Assembly (NCBI RefSeq): GCF_039812505.1
Contig: NZ_JBDIAQ010000001.1
Coordinates: 1 to 64,000, forward strand
Direction: 5' to 3'
Length of the DNA stretch: 64,000 nt
Source of the DNA: Intrasporangium_A sp039812505
GTDB lineage: Bacteria; Actinomycetota; Actinomycetes; Actinomycetales; Dermatophilaceae
Of the stretch, positions 31,231 through 39,458 are shown piece by piece (positions within the stretch are counted from its first letter, which is position 1; every line of letters begins with the position of its first letter). Below the pieces are notes generated by a model. It was not told where the DNA came from. It made no database searches and worked only from the letters and a program-made list of their open reading frames with translations. Both the position numbers and the translations under genes were made by a program.

Positions 31231-33402
31231 TCACCCCGCCCGGGAGCGGGTCGCGCCTGCCTCGGGCCGGGGTGGCCGGGGCACCGTGAACGTCGGCCGG
31301 CTCCGCGTGGGCGGCCGGGTCAGCGTGGGCCGGGCCGGCACGGTCCGGGTGGGCACCGGGGGGCCGGTCTGCGACGGCGACTGGGTCGAGGGTGCCTCGG
31401 TCGTGGTCGGCGCGCCGGTCGGGGTACCCGTCCGGGGCGTGGTCGGCGCGATGGTCACCCGGTTGTCGCCGACGCCGGCCCGGGGCGGGAAGGACTCGAC
31501 GGGCACGCCCTGCAGGACCGGCTGCATGAACTCCATGAAGATGTCCGCCGGGATGGTGCCGCCGGTCAGGTTGTAGCCCTCGGCGTCGGTCATCGTCGTC
31601 GGGTTGCCGGCCGCGTCCGGCTTGTACATGCCGATCGAGACGGCGAGCTGCGGGACGAACCCGGAGAACCAGATGGACCGGTTCTCCTCGGAGGTCCCGG
31701 TCTTGCCGGCAACCGGACGGTCCAGGCCCTGCAGCTTGGTCGCGGTCCCGCCGGGCCGGACCGTGTAGGTCATCGCGTCGGTGACATCGGCCGTGACGTC
31801 CTTGTCGAAGGCCCGCGTCGTCTTCGGCGTGGCGACGTAACTGAAGCCGGACGTGGTCGAGGTCGCCGACTTCACCAGGTAGGGGGTGCTGCGGATGCCC
31901 TGCGCGGCGATCGTCGAGTAGGCCGAGGCCATGTCGATCACGTGCGGGGAGGACGTGCCCAGCACGTTCGTCAGGGTCGTGTCGAGCCCGGCCGTGTCGG
32001 CCGGGATGCCCGCGTCGATGGCGGCCTGCCTCGTCTTGGCCGGGCCGACCTCCTCGTTGAGAGCCACGAATGCCGTGTTGATCGAGCGGCCGATCATCCG
32101 CCGCATGTCGATCATCCCGTAGGACACGTGGCCGAAGTTGTTGATCGTCACGTCGTGGAACGTCTGAGGCGAGTTGCCGTTGAACTGCGTCCGGGTCGAG
32201 ATGCCGTCGCGGACGGCGGCGAGCACCGCGAACGGCTTGAAGTTCGAGCCGGCCTGCAGGATCGCCTGGGTCGCGGCGTTCCACTGGGACTTCTGGTAGT
32301 CGGCACCGCCGTACATCGCGACCACGGCACCGTCGCCCGGCTCGATCGCGACCAGGCCGCCGTCGACCTTGTCGGGCAGGTTGCCCTTCATCGCCGTGAC
32401 CGCGGCGGCCTGCGCCTTCTTCTCGATCGTGGTGGTGACCCGCAAACCGCCCTGGTCGATGTCCTTGTCGGTCAGGCCGATCGCGTTGAGCTCCTTGCGC
32501 ACCTCGGCGGTGATGTAGCCGGTCGGGCCGGAGCCGTAGGTATTCGCCTTGCGGGGGTTGATCCTGGGCAGCTCGGTCCACTCGGCGCGTTCGGCGGCCC
32601 AGAGCCAGCCCTGGCTGACCATCCCGTCCAGCACCCACGCGTAGCGGCGTTCGAGGTTGGTCCGGGCCTGCTCGCCGTTGGCCGGGTCGTACATCTCCGG
32701 CGCGTTCGTGATCGCGGCGAGCACGGCGCCCTCGCCGACGGTGAGCTGGGAGACGTCCTTGCCGAAGTAGGTGCGGGCCGCGCTCTGGATGCCGTAGGCC
32801 CCGCGGCCGTAGTAGATGGTGTTGAGGTAGTTCTCGAGGATCTGCTGCTTGGACATCTGGTTGTCGATCTTGATGGCCAGCAGGATCTCCCTGCCCTTGC
32901 GCGCCAGGGTCCGGTCCTGGGTCAGGAAGTAGTTCTTGACGTACTGCTGGGTGATCGTGGACCCGCCGACCTGAGCCTCGCCGGTGACGCTTGTCTTGAG
33001 CGCCCGCAGGATGCCGGAGATCGAGATCCCGCTGTTGGTCCAGAAGGTGCGGTCCTCGGCGGCCAGGTGCGCGTCCTGGACGTGCTTGGGCACCTGCGAG
33101 AGCGGTACCGACTCGCGGTTGCCCTCGGCGGAAGAGATCCGGTCGAGCTCGGTGGTGCCGTCGGCGTAGTAGAGGATGGACAGCTGGGCGCTGGCCAGGT
33201 CGTTCGGCTGCGGGATCGACATCCGGGCGTAGGTCACGCCGATCCCGATGGCGCCGAGGACGAACAGCCCCAGCACCGTGAGGGAGCCCCACTTGAACGT
33301 CGGGACGGCCCAGCGACGCCAACCCGTGCGCGGCGGCTTCTGCTCGGGCCGCTCGTCCGGCGCGGCCGGCTCGCCGCGCCCGTCCTGCCTGCTTCGCGCC
33401 AC
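31231..33402 (-). CDS. Class A penicillin-binding protein (glycosyltransferase/transpeptidase)
   Basis: The 723-residue protein has a cytoplasmic basic N-terminus, one transmembrane helix (about 38-58) and a GT51 domain (EDRTFWTNSGISISGI, QVGGSTITQQYVKNYFLTQD). The transpeptidase domain carries SNFK (nucleophile Ser, general-base Lys), SIN and KTGTS. The C-terminal 85 residues are a Thr/Pro-rich extracytoplasmic tail. It polymerises and cross-links peptidoglycan. It sits upstream of the GT87 gene in one transcript, as ponA1 does in mycobacteria. No key residue is missing. Confidence 0.97.
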   Translation of the reverse strand: MARSRQDGRGEPAAPDERPEQKPPRTGWRRWAVPTFKWGSLTVLGLFVLGAIGIGVTYARMSIPQPNDLASAQLSILYYADGTTELDRISSAEGNRESVPLSQVPKHVQDAHLAAEDRTFWTNSGISISGILRALKTSVTGEAQVGGSTITQQYVKNYFLTQDRTLARKGREILLAIKIDNQMSKQQILENYLNTIYYGRGAYGIQSAARTYFGKDVSQLTVGEGAVLAAITNAPEMYDPANGEQARTNLERRYAWVLDGMVSQGWLWAAERAEWTELPRINPRKANTYGSGPTGYITAEVRKELNAIGLTDKDIDQGGLRVTTTIEKKAQAAAVTAMKGNLPDKVDGGLVAIEPGDGAVVAMYGGADYQKSQWNAATQAILQAGSNFKPFAVLAAVRDGISTRTQFNGNSPQTFHDVTINNFGHVSYGMIDMRRMIGRSINTAFVALNEEVGPAKTRQAAIDAGIPADTAGLDTTLTNVLGTSSPHVIDMASAYSTIAAQGIRSTPYLVKSATSTTSGFSYVATPKTTRAFDKDVTADVTDAMTYTVRPGGTATKLQGLDRPVAGKTGTSEENRSIWFSGFVPQLAVSIGMYKPDAAGNPTTMTDAEGYNLTGGTIPADIFMEFMQPVLQGVPVESFPPRAGVGDNRVTIAPTTPRTGTPTGAPTTTEAPSTQSPSQTGPPVPTRTVPARPTLTRPPTRSRPTFTVPRPPRPEAGATRSRAG

Positions 33403-33630
33403 TGGCTCACTTCCCGTCCTGGATCGACCCGGTTGAGGGATCCGGGCCGCGTATCAGTATGACCGCCCGCGTCGCGCGCACCGAAACCCGAACCCCGCCG
33501 GTGGTGCCGGAGCCGGCGCGGCGGCGAGCTGCCGCAACTGTCGGCACGGCACTGCCGGGCGGGGTGCTGATCTGGGCACAGGCGGTGATGGACCGGCCCG
33601 CGACGGTAAAGGTCGGGACGCCCTCATCAC

Positions 33631-33720
33631 CTGCTCCGCCACGGGGAGCAGCGGGCCCACTGCGTCGCTGAGCGGAGCAGCGGGCCCACTGCGTCGCTGA
33701 GCGGAGCAGGTGATGAGGGT
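33631..33720. repeat. Second array of the 29-base repeat, inside an inverted-repeat frame
   Basis: Units start at 33631, 33660 and 33689. The second and third read CTGCGTCGCTGAGCGGAGCA and then G. The array begins CCCTCATCACCTGCTCCGC (from 33621) and ends with its exact complement GCGGAGCAGGTGATGAGGG, so the whole element can fold on itself. It shares unit length and core words with the array at 22931. Confidence 0.85.
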
Positions 33721-33748
33721 CGCGGGACGCAGGTGGCGGCGAACCGGC

Positions 33749-33830
33749 GGACGACCATTGGTCGCCATCGGGCGATTCGCAGGCCTGGGCCGAGCACGGG
33801 AGCGGCAGGCTCGTGGCGCAATGGTCGTCC
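33749..33830. repeat. Separated 12-base inverted repeat
   Basis: GGACGACCATTG (33749-33760) and CAATGGTCGTCC (33819-33830) are perfect complements 58 bases apart, downstream of the 29-base array. Could be the ends of a small non-coding element. Confidence 0.45.
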
Positions 33831-34029
33831 GTGGGAACACGTGGACCTGAGCCTGACCATTGACAACCCGCACCATGACCGCACGGCGACATGACACGGC
33901 CACACGCAGGACACCGCCACACGCACCGCGACATGACGTGGCGCCGCTACTACTGCGGGGCGGCGCTACGACGCGCACGACGCGCCGGCCGGAACGAGCG
34001 GACCGGCCCGACCCAAACCAGACGCGAGG

Positions 34030-34060
34030 ATGTATCGCACCGATATATCTGCGGTACTCT
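34030..34060 (+). promoter_or_regulatory. Promoter and candidate operator of the padR-ino1 operon
   Basis: TACTCT (34055-34060) lies six bases before ATG 34067, the leaderless arrangement. Just upstream, TGTATCG and CGATATATC form an AT-rich imperfect inverted repeat overlapping the promoter. This is a likely site for autoregulation by the PadR protein. Confidence 0.5.
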
Positions 34061-34066
34061 GACCGC

Positions 34067-34756
34067 ATGCCGAGGTCCCCCACGAGCAGGCCGAGCCGAC
34101 GTGCTGCGCTGCTCGAGTTCGCGATCCTCGGCCTGCTGCACGACGGTGCGCTGCACGGCTACGAGCTGCGCAAGCGGCTCACCACCGCCTTGGGCATCTT
34201 CCGCGCCCTGTCCTACGGCTCGCTCTATCCGGCGCTGCGCGGCCTGGTCGCGGCGGGGCAGATCTGCGAGACCCAGCCGCCCGGGCCGGCCCGGGGCGGT
34301 CGGCGCGCCCGGATCACCTACGAGCTGACCGCCCAGGGCAAGGAACGCTTCCAGGACCTCGTGGCCCACTCCGGGCCCGACGCATGGGACGACGAGGACT
34401 TCGACGTCCGGTTCGCCTTCTTCTCCCGCACCGAGGCGCAGGTCAGGCTGCGGATCCTCGAGGGCCGGCGCTCCCGGCTGGAGGAGCGCCTGGCCAACAT
34501 CCGGGCCGCCGCGCTGGCCCGCCGCGAGCGGATGGACAGCTACACCCTGGCCCTGCAGCGGCACGGCGAGGAGCGCGCCGAGCGCGAGGTCCGCTGGCTC
34601 GAGGAGCTGATCAGCGCCGAGCGACGCAGCACGCCGGCGCCGGGCGGGCCGCCACCGCCCCCGGAGGGCGCGCCGAGCACGGAAGCCGGCTCGGCGGCAT
34701 ACCCCACGATCGACCAGACCCACCCCCAGACCGCACACCCAGAGAACAAGGAGTGA
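34067..34756 (+). CDS. PadR-family transcriptional regulator
   Basis: The 229-residue protein begins with a PadR winged helix: FAILGLLHDGALHGYELRKR, LSYGSLYPALRGLVAAGQI and RARITYELTAQGKERFQDLV. A C-terminal coiled-coil dimerisation region follows (about 120-190), then a Pro-rich tail. It lies three bases ahead of ino1, matching Rv0047c-ino1 in Mycobacterium and the Streptomyces order. It therefore probably represses or tunes inositol synthesis. The leaderless promoter and an adjacent AT-rich inverted repeat suggest autoregulation. Effector unknown. Confidence 0.93.
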   Translation: MPRSPTSRPSRRAALLEFAILGLLHDGALHGYELRKRLTTALGIFRALSYGSLYPALRGLVAAGQICETQPPGPARGGRRARITYELTAQGKERFQDLVAHSGPDAWDDEDFDVRFAFFSRTEAQVRLRILEGRRSRLEERLANIRAAALARRERMDSYTLALQRHGEERAEREVRWLEELISAERRSTPAPGGPPPPPEGAPSTEAGSAAYPTIDQTHPQTAHPENKE

Positions 34757-34759
34757 TCC

Positions 34760-35851
34760 ATGGGATCCATTCGCGTCGCCATCGTCGGCGTCGGCAACTG
34801 CGCCAGCTCGCTCGTGCAGGGTGTCGAGTACTACCGGAACGCGGACGCCACCACCACCGTCCCCGGCCTGATGCACGTCGAGTTCGGCGACTACCACGTC
34901 GGTGACGTCGAGTTCGTCGCCGCGTTCGACGTCGACGACAAGAAGGTCGGCAAGGATCTCGCCGAGGCGATCGATGCCAGCGAGAACAACACGATCAAGA
35001 TCTGCGACGTGCCGACCACCGGGGTGACGGTCCAGCGCGGCCACACCCTCGACGGGCTCGGTAAGTACTACCGCCTGACGATCGACGAGTCGCCGGCCGA
35101 CCCGGTCGACGTCGTGCAGGTCCTGACCGACCGCAAGGTCGACGTGCTCGTCTCCTACCTGCCGGTGGGCTCGGAGCAGGCCGACAAGTTCTACGCGCAG
35201 TGCGCGATCGACGCGAAGGTGGCGTTCGTCAATGCGCTGCCGGTGTTCATCGCCAGTGACCCCGAGTGGGCCGCGAAGTTCGAGGCCGCCGGCGTGCCGA
35301 TCGTCGGCGACGACATCAAGAGCCAGGTCGGCGCGACGATCACCCACCGGGTCATGGCCAAGCTCTTCGAGGACCGCGGGGTGGCGCTGGACCGCACCTT
35401 CCAGCTCAACGTCGGCGGCAACATGGACTTCAAGAACATGCTCGAGCGCGACCGGCTCGAGTCCAAGAAGCTCTCCAAGACCCAGGCGGTCACGTCCAAC
35501 CTGCACGGCGCGCTGGCCGGCAAGAAGGACGACCGGAACGTCCACATCGGCCCGTCGGACTACGTGCAGTGGCTCGACGACCGCAAGTGGGCCTACGTCC
35601 GGCTCGAGGGTCGTGCCTTCGGTGACGTGCCGCTGAACCTGGAGTACAAGCTCGAGGTGTGGGACTCGCCCAACTCGGCGGGCATCATCATCGACGCGAT
35701 CCGCGCGGCGAAGATCGCCAAGGACCGCGGTATCGCCGGGGCCCTGCTGTCCGCCTCGTCGTACCTGATGAAGTCGCCGCCCGAGCAGCGCGAGGACACC
35801 GCGGGCCGGGCGCGGCTCGAGGCGTTCATCCGTGGCGAGGAGTCGCGCTGA
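34760..35851 (+). CDS. ino1: Inositol-3-phosphate synthase
   Basis: The 363-residue protein has an N-terminal NAD-binding fold (RVAIVGVGNCASSLVQGVEY). The catalytic region includes DDIKSQVGATITHRVMAKLF, LNVGGNMDFKNMLERDRLES and KKLSKTQAVTS with the active-site lysines. It converts glucose 6-phosphate to inositol 3-phosphate, the first step toward mycothiol and phosphatidylinositol in actinobacteria. Start ATG 34760 has AAGGAG upstream. It ends before a strong 14-bp hairpin. Length and motifs are normal. Confidence 0.97.
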   Translation: MGSIRVAIVGVGNCASSLVQGVEYYRNADATTTVPGLMHVEFGDYHVGDVEFVAAFDVDDKKVGKDLAEAIDASENNTIKICDVPTTGVTVQRGHTLDGLGKYYRLTIDESPADPVDVVQVLTDRKVDVLVSYLPVGSEQADKFYAQCAIDAKVAFVNALPVFIASDPEWAAKFEAAGVPIVGDDIKSQVGATITHRVMAKLFEDRGVALDRTFQLNVGGNMDFKNMLERDRLESKKLSKTQAVTSNLHGALAGKKDDRNVHIGPSDYVQWLDDRKWAYVRLEGRAFGDVPLNLEYKLEVWDSPNSAGIIIDAIRAAKIAKDRGIAGALLSASSYLMKSPPEQREDTAGRARLEAFIRGEESR

Positions 35852-35880
35852 GGTCGACTCCCGGTCCCGACCGTATGCCG

Positions 35881-35912
35881 CCGAGCCCGCCTCCCGACGG
35901 AGGCGGGCTCGG
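35881..35912. terminator. Terminator after ino1
   Basis: CCGAGCCCGCCTCC and GGAGGCGGGCTCGG form a perfect 14-bp stem with the tetraloop CGAC, 30 bases beyond the ino1 stop. Confidence 0.92.
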
Positions 35913-36060
35913 GTGCGTCACGGGACGGCCACCGCGCACCGGCCGCCGACCGCGACAGGTTCTTGGATCAGCACCCTCCCGCAAGGCGAAGTGCACCGCC
36001 GACGGCCCCCGAGAGCGCCTCTTCGGGCAACCGGATCGGCTGGTCTGACGCCTAGCATGG

Positions 36061-36142
36061 ACTGGACCAGCGCGCGTGCAGCACGCCTGGGCCGGCGTCT
36101 CATCGCGCAGCGCCGGCTCGACTGGACCAGCCCGCGCGTGCA
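36061..36142. repeat. Direct repeats 60 bases apart upstream of the AGNRAV protein
   Basis: ACTGGACCAG followed by CGCGCGTGCAGC occurs at 36061-36082 and again at 36121-36144 with a two-base insertion. A -10-like TAGCAT (36053-36058) directly precedes the first. They may be binding sites for a regulator of the gene at 36196. Confidence 0.5.
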
Positions 36143-36195
36143 GCCGCACGAACCGGCGCGGCGTGCGCGGGCCCGCACTGACATGGGAGGCGCAG

Positions 36196-37245
36196 GTGTC
36201 CCACGAACGATCCGTCGAGCCGGACGACCCCACCCGGGCGCCACGAACCGGCCGGGTCCAGCCTGCGTCGCCGAGCGGAACCCGGCCCGCCGTCGCGACA
36301 GCGGCCGGGTTGCCCCCGAGCACCCCGCAGCAGCTGCTCGCCCTGCAGCAGCTCGCCGGTAACCGGGCGGTCACCGGCCGGGTGGCCCAGCCCAACCCGG
36401 TCCAGCGGATGGTCACGCAGACCGGGCTCAAGTCGGAGCACGCCATGAAGGTCCTGAAGAACCATCTCAAGGGCGACCCGCCGTTCAAGCCGCAGCGGGG
36501 CAACTTCGGCGCGGTGTCCTGGTTCGCCGGGTCCGGCAACCCCTACGTCGGCGGTCAGGCCCAGTCGTACGACATCACGGTCGACGTGCTGATCAACCCC
36601 GACCCGGTCAGGCTTCCGGCCACCTACTTCGCCCAGTTCATGCAGCAGTACGTGGCGCAGACCGGAGCCGACCTGGCGGACCCCGACACCCATCACGACT
36701 TCTGGGTCGCGCTCGGCCGAGCCCTGGAGACCGGCGGCGCGCAGCAGGTCCCGATCGACCAGAGCGCGGTCAGCAGACAGGGCGGTGGCACCTTCGTCGT
36801 CGTCGGCGGCAGCGCCCGCGAGTCGATCACACTCGCCAACCCCGCCAAGCTGGCCCAGGACCTCGGCGGCGGCGAGGCCCTGACGAAGACCGTCGAGGCA
36901 CGCCGGACCAGGCTGGCGCCGCGGTTCACGGTCGTCTTCGACCGGGTCGCCCCGGACCAGGCCCGGGCCGGCGCCCCGCTGGCCGCCTTGCAGGCCTACA
37001 TCGCGAGGCCGGCCGGCCTGACCAGGAGCGAGAAGGATTTCCCGGCCATGGGCTGGGGAGAGAAGAAGGTCCCCGCCTCGGTCGAGGTGACCTTCACCCT
37101 GACCTACCCGGACTACAGCATCGCGCGGCGCCAGGCCAAGCGGCTGGCCACGGCGATCGGGGACGGCCGGCTCGTCGGGCACCAGGTGCGGGTCTCCGGG
37201 GGCCCCGGCTGGTCGGCCAAGGCGACCAGATCCTATCGCAGCTGA
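36196..37245 (+). CDS. Protein of unknown function with LAGNRAV motif (eCIS-associated-like)
   Basis: From GTG 36196, with GGGAGG seven bases upstream, the protein is 349 residues. The disordered N-terminus (1-40) ends in PQQLLALQQLAGNRAVTGRV. This motif is shared by many actinobacterial proteins linked with extracellular contractile injection systems and their cargo (from memory). Residues about 60-349 form an unknown globular domain with FTVVFDRVAPDQARAG, SVEVTFTLTYPDYSIARRQA and Gly/Gln-rich loops. There is no signal peptide, membrane helix or known catalytic motif. No injection-system genes are nearby. Role unknown. Confidence 0.75.
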   Translation: MSHERSVEPDDPTRAPRTGRVQPASPSGTRPAVATAAGLPPSTPQQLLALQQLAGNRAVTGRVAQPNPVQRMVTQTGLKSEHAMKVLKNHLKGDPPFKPQRGNFGAVSWFAGSGNPYVGGQAQSYDITVDVLINPDPVRLPATYFAQFMQQYVAQTGADLADPDTHHDFWVALGRALETGGAQQVPIDQSAVSRQGGGTFVVVGGSARESITLANPAKLAQDLGGGEALTKTVEARRTRLAPRFTVVFDRVAPDQARAGAPLAALQAYIARPAGLTRSEKDFPAMGWGEKKVPASVEVTFTLTYPDYSIARRQAKRLATAIGDGRLVGHQVRVSGGPGWSAKATRSYRS

Positions 37246-37302
37246 GGCCGAACGGGCGTCCGGCCGGACCGTCACGGCCTCGATCGACCCACGTCACAGT
37301 AT

Positions 37303-37330
37303 TTGGACACACATAACGTTGTGCTATGTC
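37303..37330 (+). promoter_or_regulatory. Promoter region of the peroxiredoxin gene
   Basis: TTGGAC (37303-37308) and TATGTC (37325-37330) are 16 bases apart. ACATA and TATGT arms form an inverted repeat overlapping the -10, a plausible redox-regulator site. Confidence 0.45.
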
Positions 37331-37395
37331 TCGGTCCACAATAGCGGCGGCCGTGTGGCGCCGCCCCGGGCGCCCCCCACCCGAGAGGAACCAGC

Positions 37396-38031
37396 ATGAG
37401 CGCACCGCACCTGGGCGAGATCGCCCCGGACTTCACCGCCGAGACGACCGAGGGCACCGTCACCTTCCACAGCTGGAAGGGTGACAGCTGGGCGGTGCTG
37501 TTCAGCCACCCAGCCGACTTCACGCCGGTGTGCACCACCGAGCTCGGCCGGGTCGCGACGCTGGAGAGCGAGTGGGAGCGGCGCGGCGTCAAGGTCATCG
37601 CGGTCTCCGTCGACCCGCTGGAGAGCCACCAGGGGTGGAAGCGCGACATCGCCGAGGTGGCCGGCTCCGAGGTCGGCTACCCGATCATCGCCGACGAGAC
37701 GCGCGCCGTGTCCGAGCTCTACGACATGATCCACCCAGGCGAGGGAGACACCTCCGGCGTGCGGTCCGTCTTCGTGATCGACGGCTCGCACAAGGTGCGC
37801 CTCACCCTGACCTACCCGAAGAGCGTGGGCCGCAACTTCGACGAGATCCTGCGCGCCGTCGACGCGCTGCAGACCACCGACCGGGGGCCCTACTCGACAC
37901 CGGCCGACTGGCGCGCCGGTGAGCGCGTCGTCATCGCGCCCGCCATCCCGACCGCCGAGGCCAGGGACCGGTTCGGCGACGTCGAGGAGCTCACGCCATA
38001 CCTGCGCTACGCCGCCGAACCGGCGCGCTGA
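37396..38031 (+). CDS. 1-Cys peroxiredoxin (Prx6/AhpC-TSA family)
   Basis: The 211-residue protein has the peroxidatic Cys in HPADFTPVCTTELGRV and no second conserved Cys, which marks the 1-Cys Prx6 type. The C-terminal dimerisation extension (about 155-211) is present. It reduces hydrogen peroxide and organic peroxides, with resolution by a small thiol such as mycothiol or by thioredoxin. Start ATG 37396 has GAGAGGAA upstream. It is monocistronic, with its own promoter and terminator. Confidence 0.95.
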   Translation: MSAPHLGEIAPDFTAETTEGTVTFHSWKGDSWAVLFSHPADFTPVCTTELGRVATLESEWERRGVKVIAVSVDPLESHQGWKRDIAEVAGSEVGYPIIADETRAVSELYDMIHPGEGDTSGVRSVFVIDGSHKVRLTLTYPKSVGRNFDEILRAVDALQTTDRGPYSTPADWRAGERVVIAPAIPTAEARDRFGDVEELTPYLRYAAEPAR

Positions 38032-38046
38032 CCCCGGGACGCACGC

Positions 38047-38085
38047 GTGCCCCGGCGGGCGCGGGCACCGCGCCCGCCGGGCGGC
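38047..38085. terminator. Bidirectional terminator between peroxiredoxin and subtilase genes
   Basis: CCCGGCGGGCGCG and its complement form a perfect 13-bp stem with a 5-base loop, extended by GTGC/GCAC outer bases. It separates convergent genes and marks the left border of the subtilase-CHAT-sigma block. Confidence 0.88.
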
Positions 38086-38109
38086 ACGACGTCATCCTCG
38101 GAACTCGGC

Positions 38110-39420
38110 TCAGAGCACCGGCGGGTCGGCCATCCCCGGTTCGAGCACCTTGCCCACCCCCGGGCGGGCGTTGGCCAACGCCTCCACGAGCAGGGCGTCG
38201 GCGGCCTCGCGGGCGCTCTCCCCGCTCCACGTCATCCGGGCCGCGATCAGCCCGGAGACCAGCGGCGTCGAGAACGAGGTGCCGCTCCAGTTCGCCAGGC
38301 CGGGGATGAAGTTGGCCTGCTGTCCCTGCAGTGGCGGCTCCTGGTAGGTGTAGACGCCTTTGGGGTAGGCGTTGACCACGTCGGAGCCGCGGGCGTAGAC
38401 GTCCACCCAGCTGCCGTGGTTGCTGTACCCGGCGCGGCTGCCGTCCGCATCCAGCGCGCCGACCGAGACCGCCCACGGGAACGCCGCGGGCCAGAACGGG
38501 CCCCGGTCGCCGTCGTTGCCGGCCGCCGCGACGAGCACGGTGCCCTTGATGTGGCGCAGGCGCTCCTCCCAGAAGACGAGCAGCGACAGCAACGGCCGAC
38601 CGCCCCGGGTCCGGGTGCCGGCGGACATCGAGATGATGTCGGGCATCCCCTCGAGCACCTCCCCGAGGTCGTGGGCCAGCTCGCTCTCGAGCACCGCGCC
38701 GCCGACGATCATCAGCGCGTCGACGTCGACCTGCGCCGCAGGGGCCATCGTGCGCAGCACGCCGGCCACGAAGGTGCCGTGACCGGTGTAGTGCCCGATG
38801 CCGCTCGGCTCCGGCTGCCCGGTCACCCCGGTCAGCCAGGCGTGCTCGGCGACGACAGCGGGCAGCACACCGGTGTCCACCACGGACACCCGCACGCCCG
38901 CCCCGTCGGAGTCCGGGTCCGGGTTGATCCCGGGCACCGGCGCCCCCGCGGACGGCAGCGGCTCGGTCGCCGGGCAGCAGCTCGAGGTGGTGATGTGCAG
39001 CACGTGGTCCGGCGTCGCGACCCCGGCCCCGAGCGCCGCATCGAGCCGCGCGAGGACGTCGGCGGTGCTGCCGAGCTTGTCGGCCGGGACCTCGATCACC
39101 TGCAGGCCCGCGACCGCCCGGCCGCGCCCGGCACGGGTCTTGTCGTCCTGCTGCTCCAGGCCGAGCACCCGGTAGACCCGCGGCGCGTCCACGTCCCGGG
39201 TCAGCACCGTGCCCTCCCGGTAGAGGTAGACGGCCTCCTCAAGCGGGCGGTCCGGCGGATAGGCAACTACGGTGATGCCGATGCCCTCGAACGCCTTGAT
39301 GATCAGCTCGAGCTGCACCGCCTTGCGCCGGTCGGCCAGCGCCTCGTTGCCCGGGTCCCACCAGCGCACGTCCGCGTCCTTCGGGAGTTCCGGCCTGCTC
39401 TTGTCGTTGTCAGTGGTCAT
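38110..39420 (-). CDS. Subtilisin-like (S8) serine protease, probably cytoplasmic
   Basis: The 436-residue protein carries the S8 triad: Asp in VRVSVVDTGVLP, His in YTGHGTFVAGVL and Ser in SGTSFSTPLVSGL, with the oxyanion Asn in VLVAAAGNDGDRG. The N-terminal 160 residues form an uncharacterised domain (RRKAVQLELIIKAFEGIGIT, VLGLEQQDDKTRAGRGRAV), not a standard I9 propeptide. No signal peptide or membrane helix is seen, so it should act inside the cell, unusual for subtilases. It is divergent from the TPR-CHAT gene with only 38 bases between starts. The pair is bounded by terminators with a sigma-factor operon. It may mature, or be matured by, the CHAT protease (inference). Confidence 0.92.
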   Translation of the reverse strand: MTTDNDKSRPELPKDADVRWWDPGNEALADRRKAVQLELIIKAFEGIGITVVAYPPDRPLEEAVYLYREGTVLTRDVDAPRVYRVLGLEQQDDKTRAGRGRAVAGLQVIEVPADKLGSTADVLARLDAALGAGVATPDHVLHITTSSCCPATEPLPSAGAPVPGINPDPDSDGAGVRVSVVDTGVLPAVVAEHAWLTGVTGQPEPSGIGHYTGHGTFVAGVLRTMAPAAQVDVDALMIVGGAVLESELAHDLGEVLEGMPDIISMSAGTRTRGGRPLLSLLVFWEERLRHIKGTVLVAAAGNDGDRGPFWPAAFPWAVSVGALDADGSRAGYSNHGSWVDVYARGSDVVNAYPKGVYTYQEPPLQGQQANFIPGLANWSGTSFSTPLVSGLIAARMTWSGESAREAADALLVEALANARPGVGKVLEPGMADPPVL

Positions 39421-39458
39421 GTGAACCTTCAGGTCGCTCGAGTACGGGTAGGACAGCC

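Larger units (their letters stand above)
33403..34054. other. Long intergenic region with repeats
   Basis: About 650 bases between divergent PBP and PadR genes, without a supported gene. It holds the second array of the 29-base repeat (33631-33717), framed by a perfect 19-base inverted pair (33621-33639 and 33702-33720). A separate 12-base inverted repeat lies at 33749-33830. The promoters for both flanking genes should lie at its ends. Confidence 0.6.

Noticed and set aside
31054..33462. 802-codon open frame opposite the penicillin-binding protein
   Set aside because: It is antisense to a protein with all GT51 and transpeptidase motifs; the composition is typical of shadow frames.
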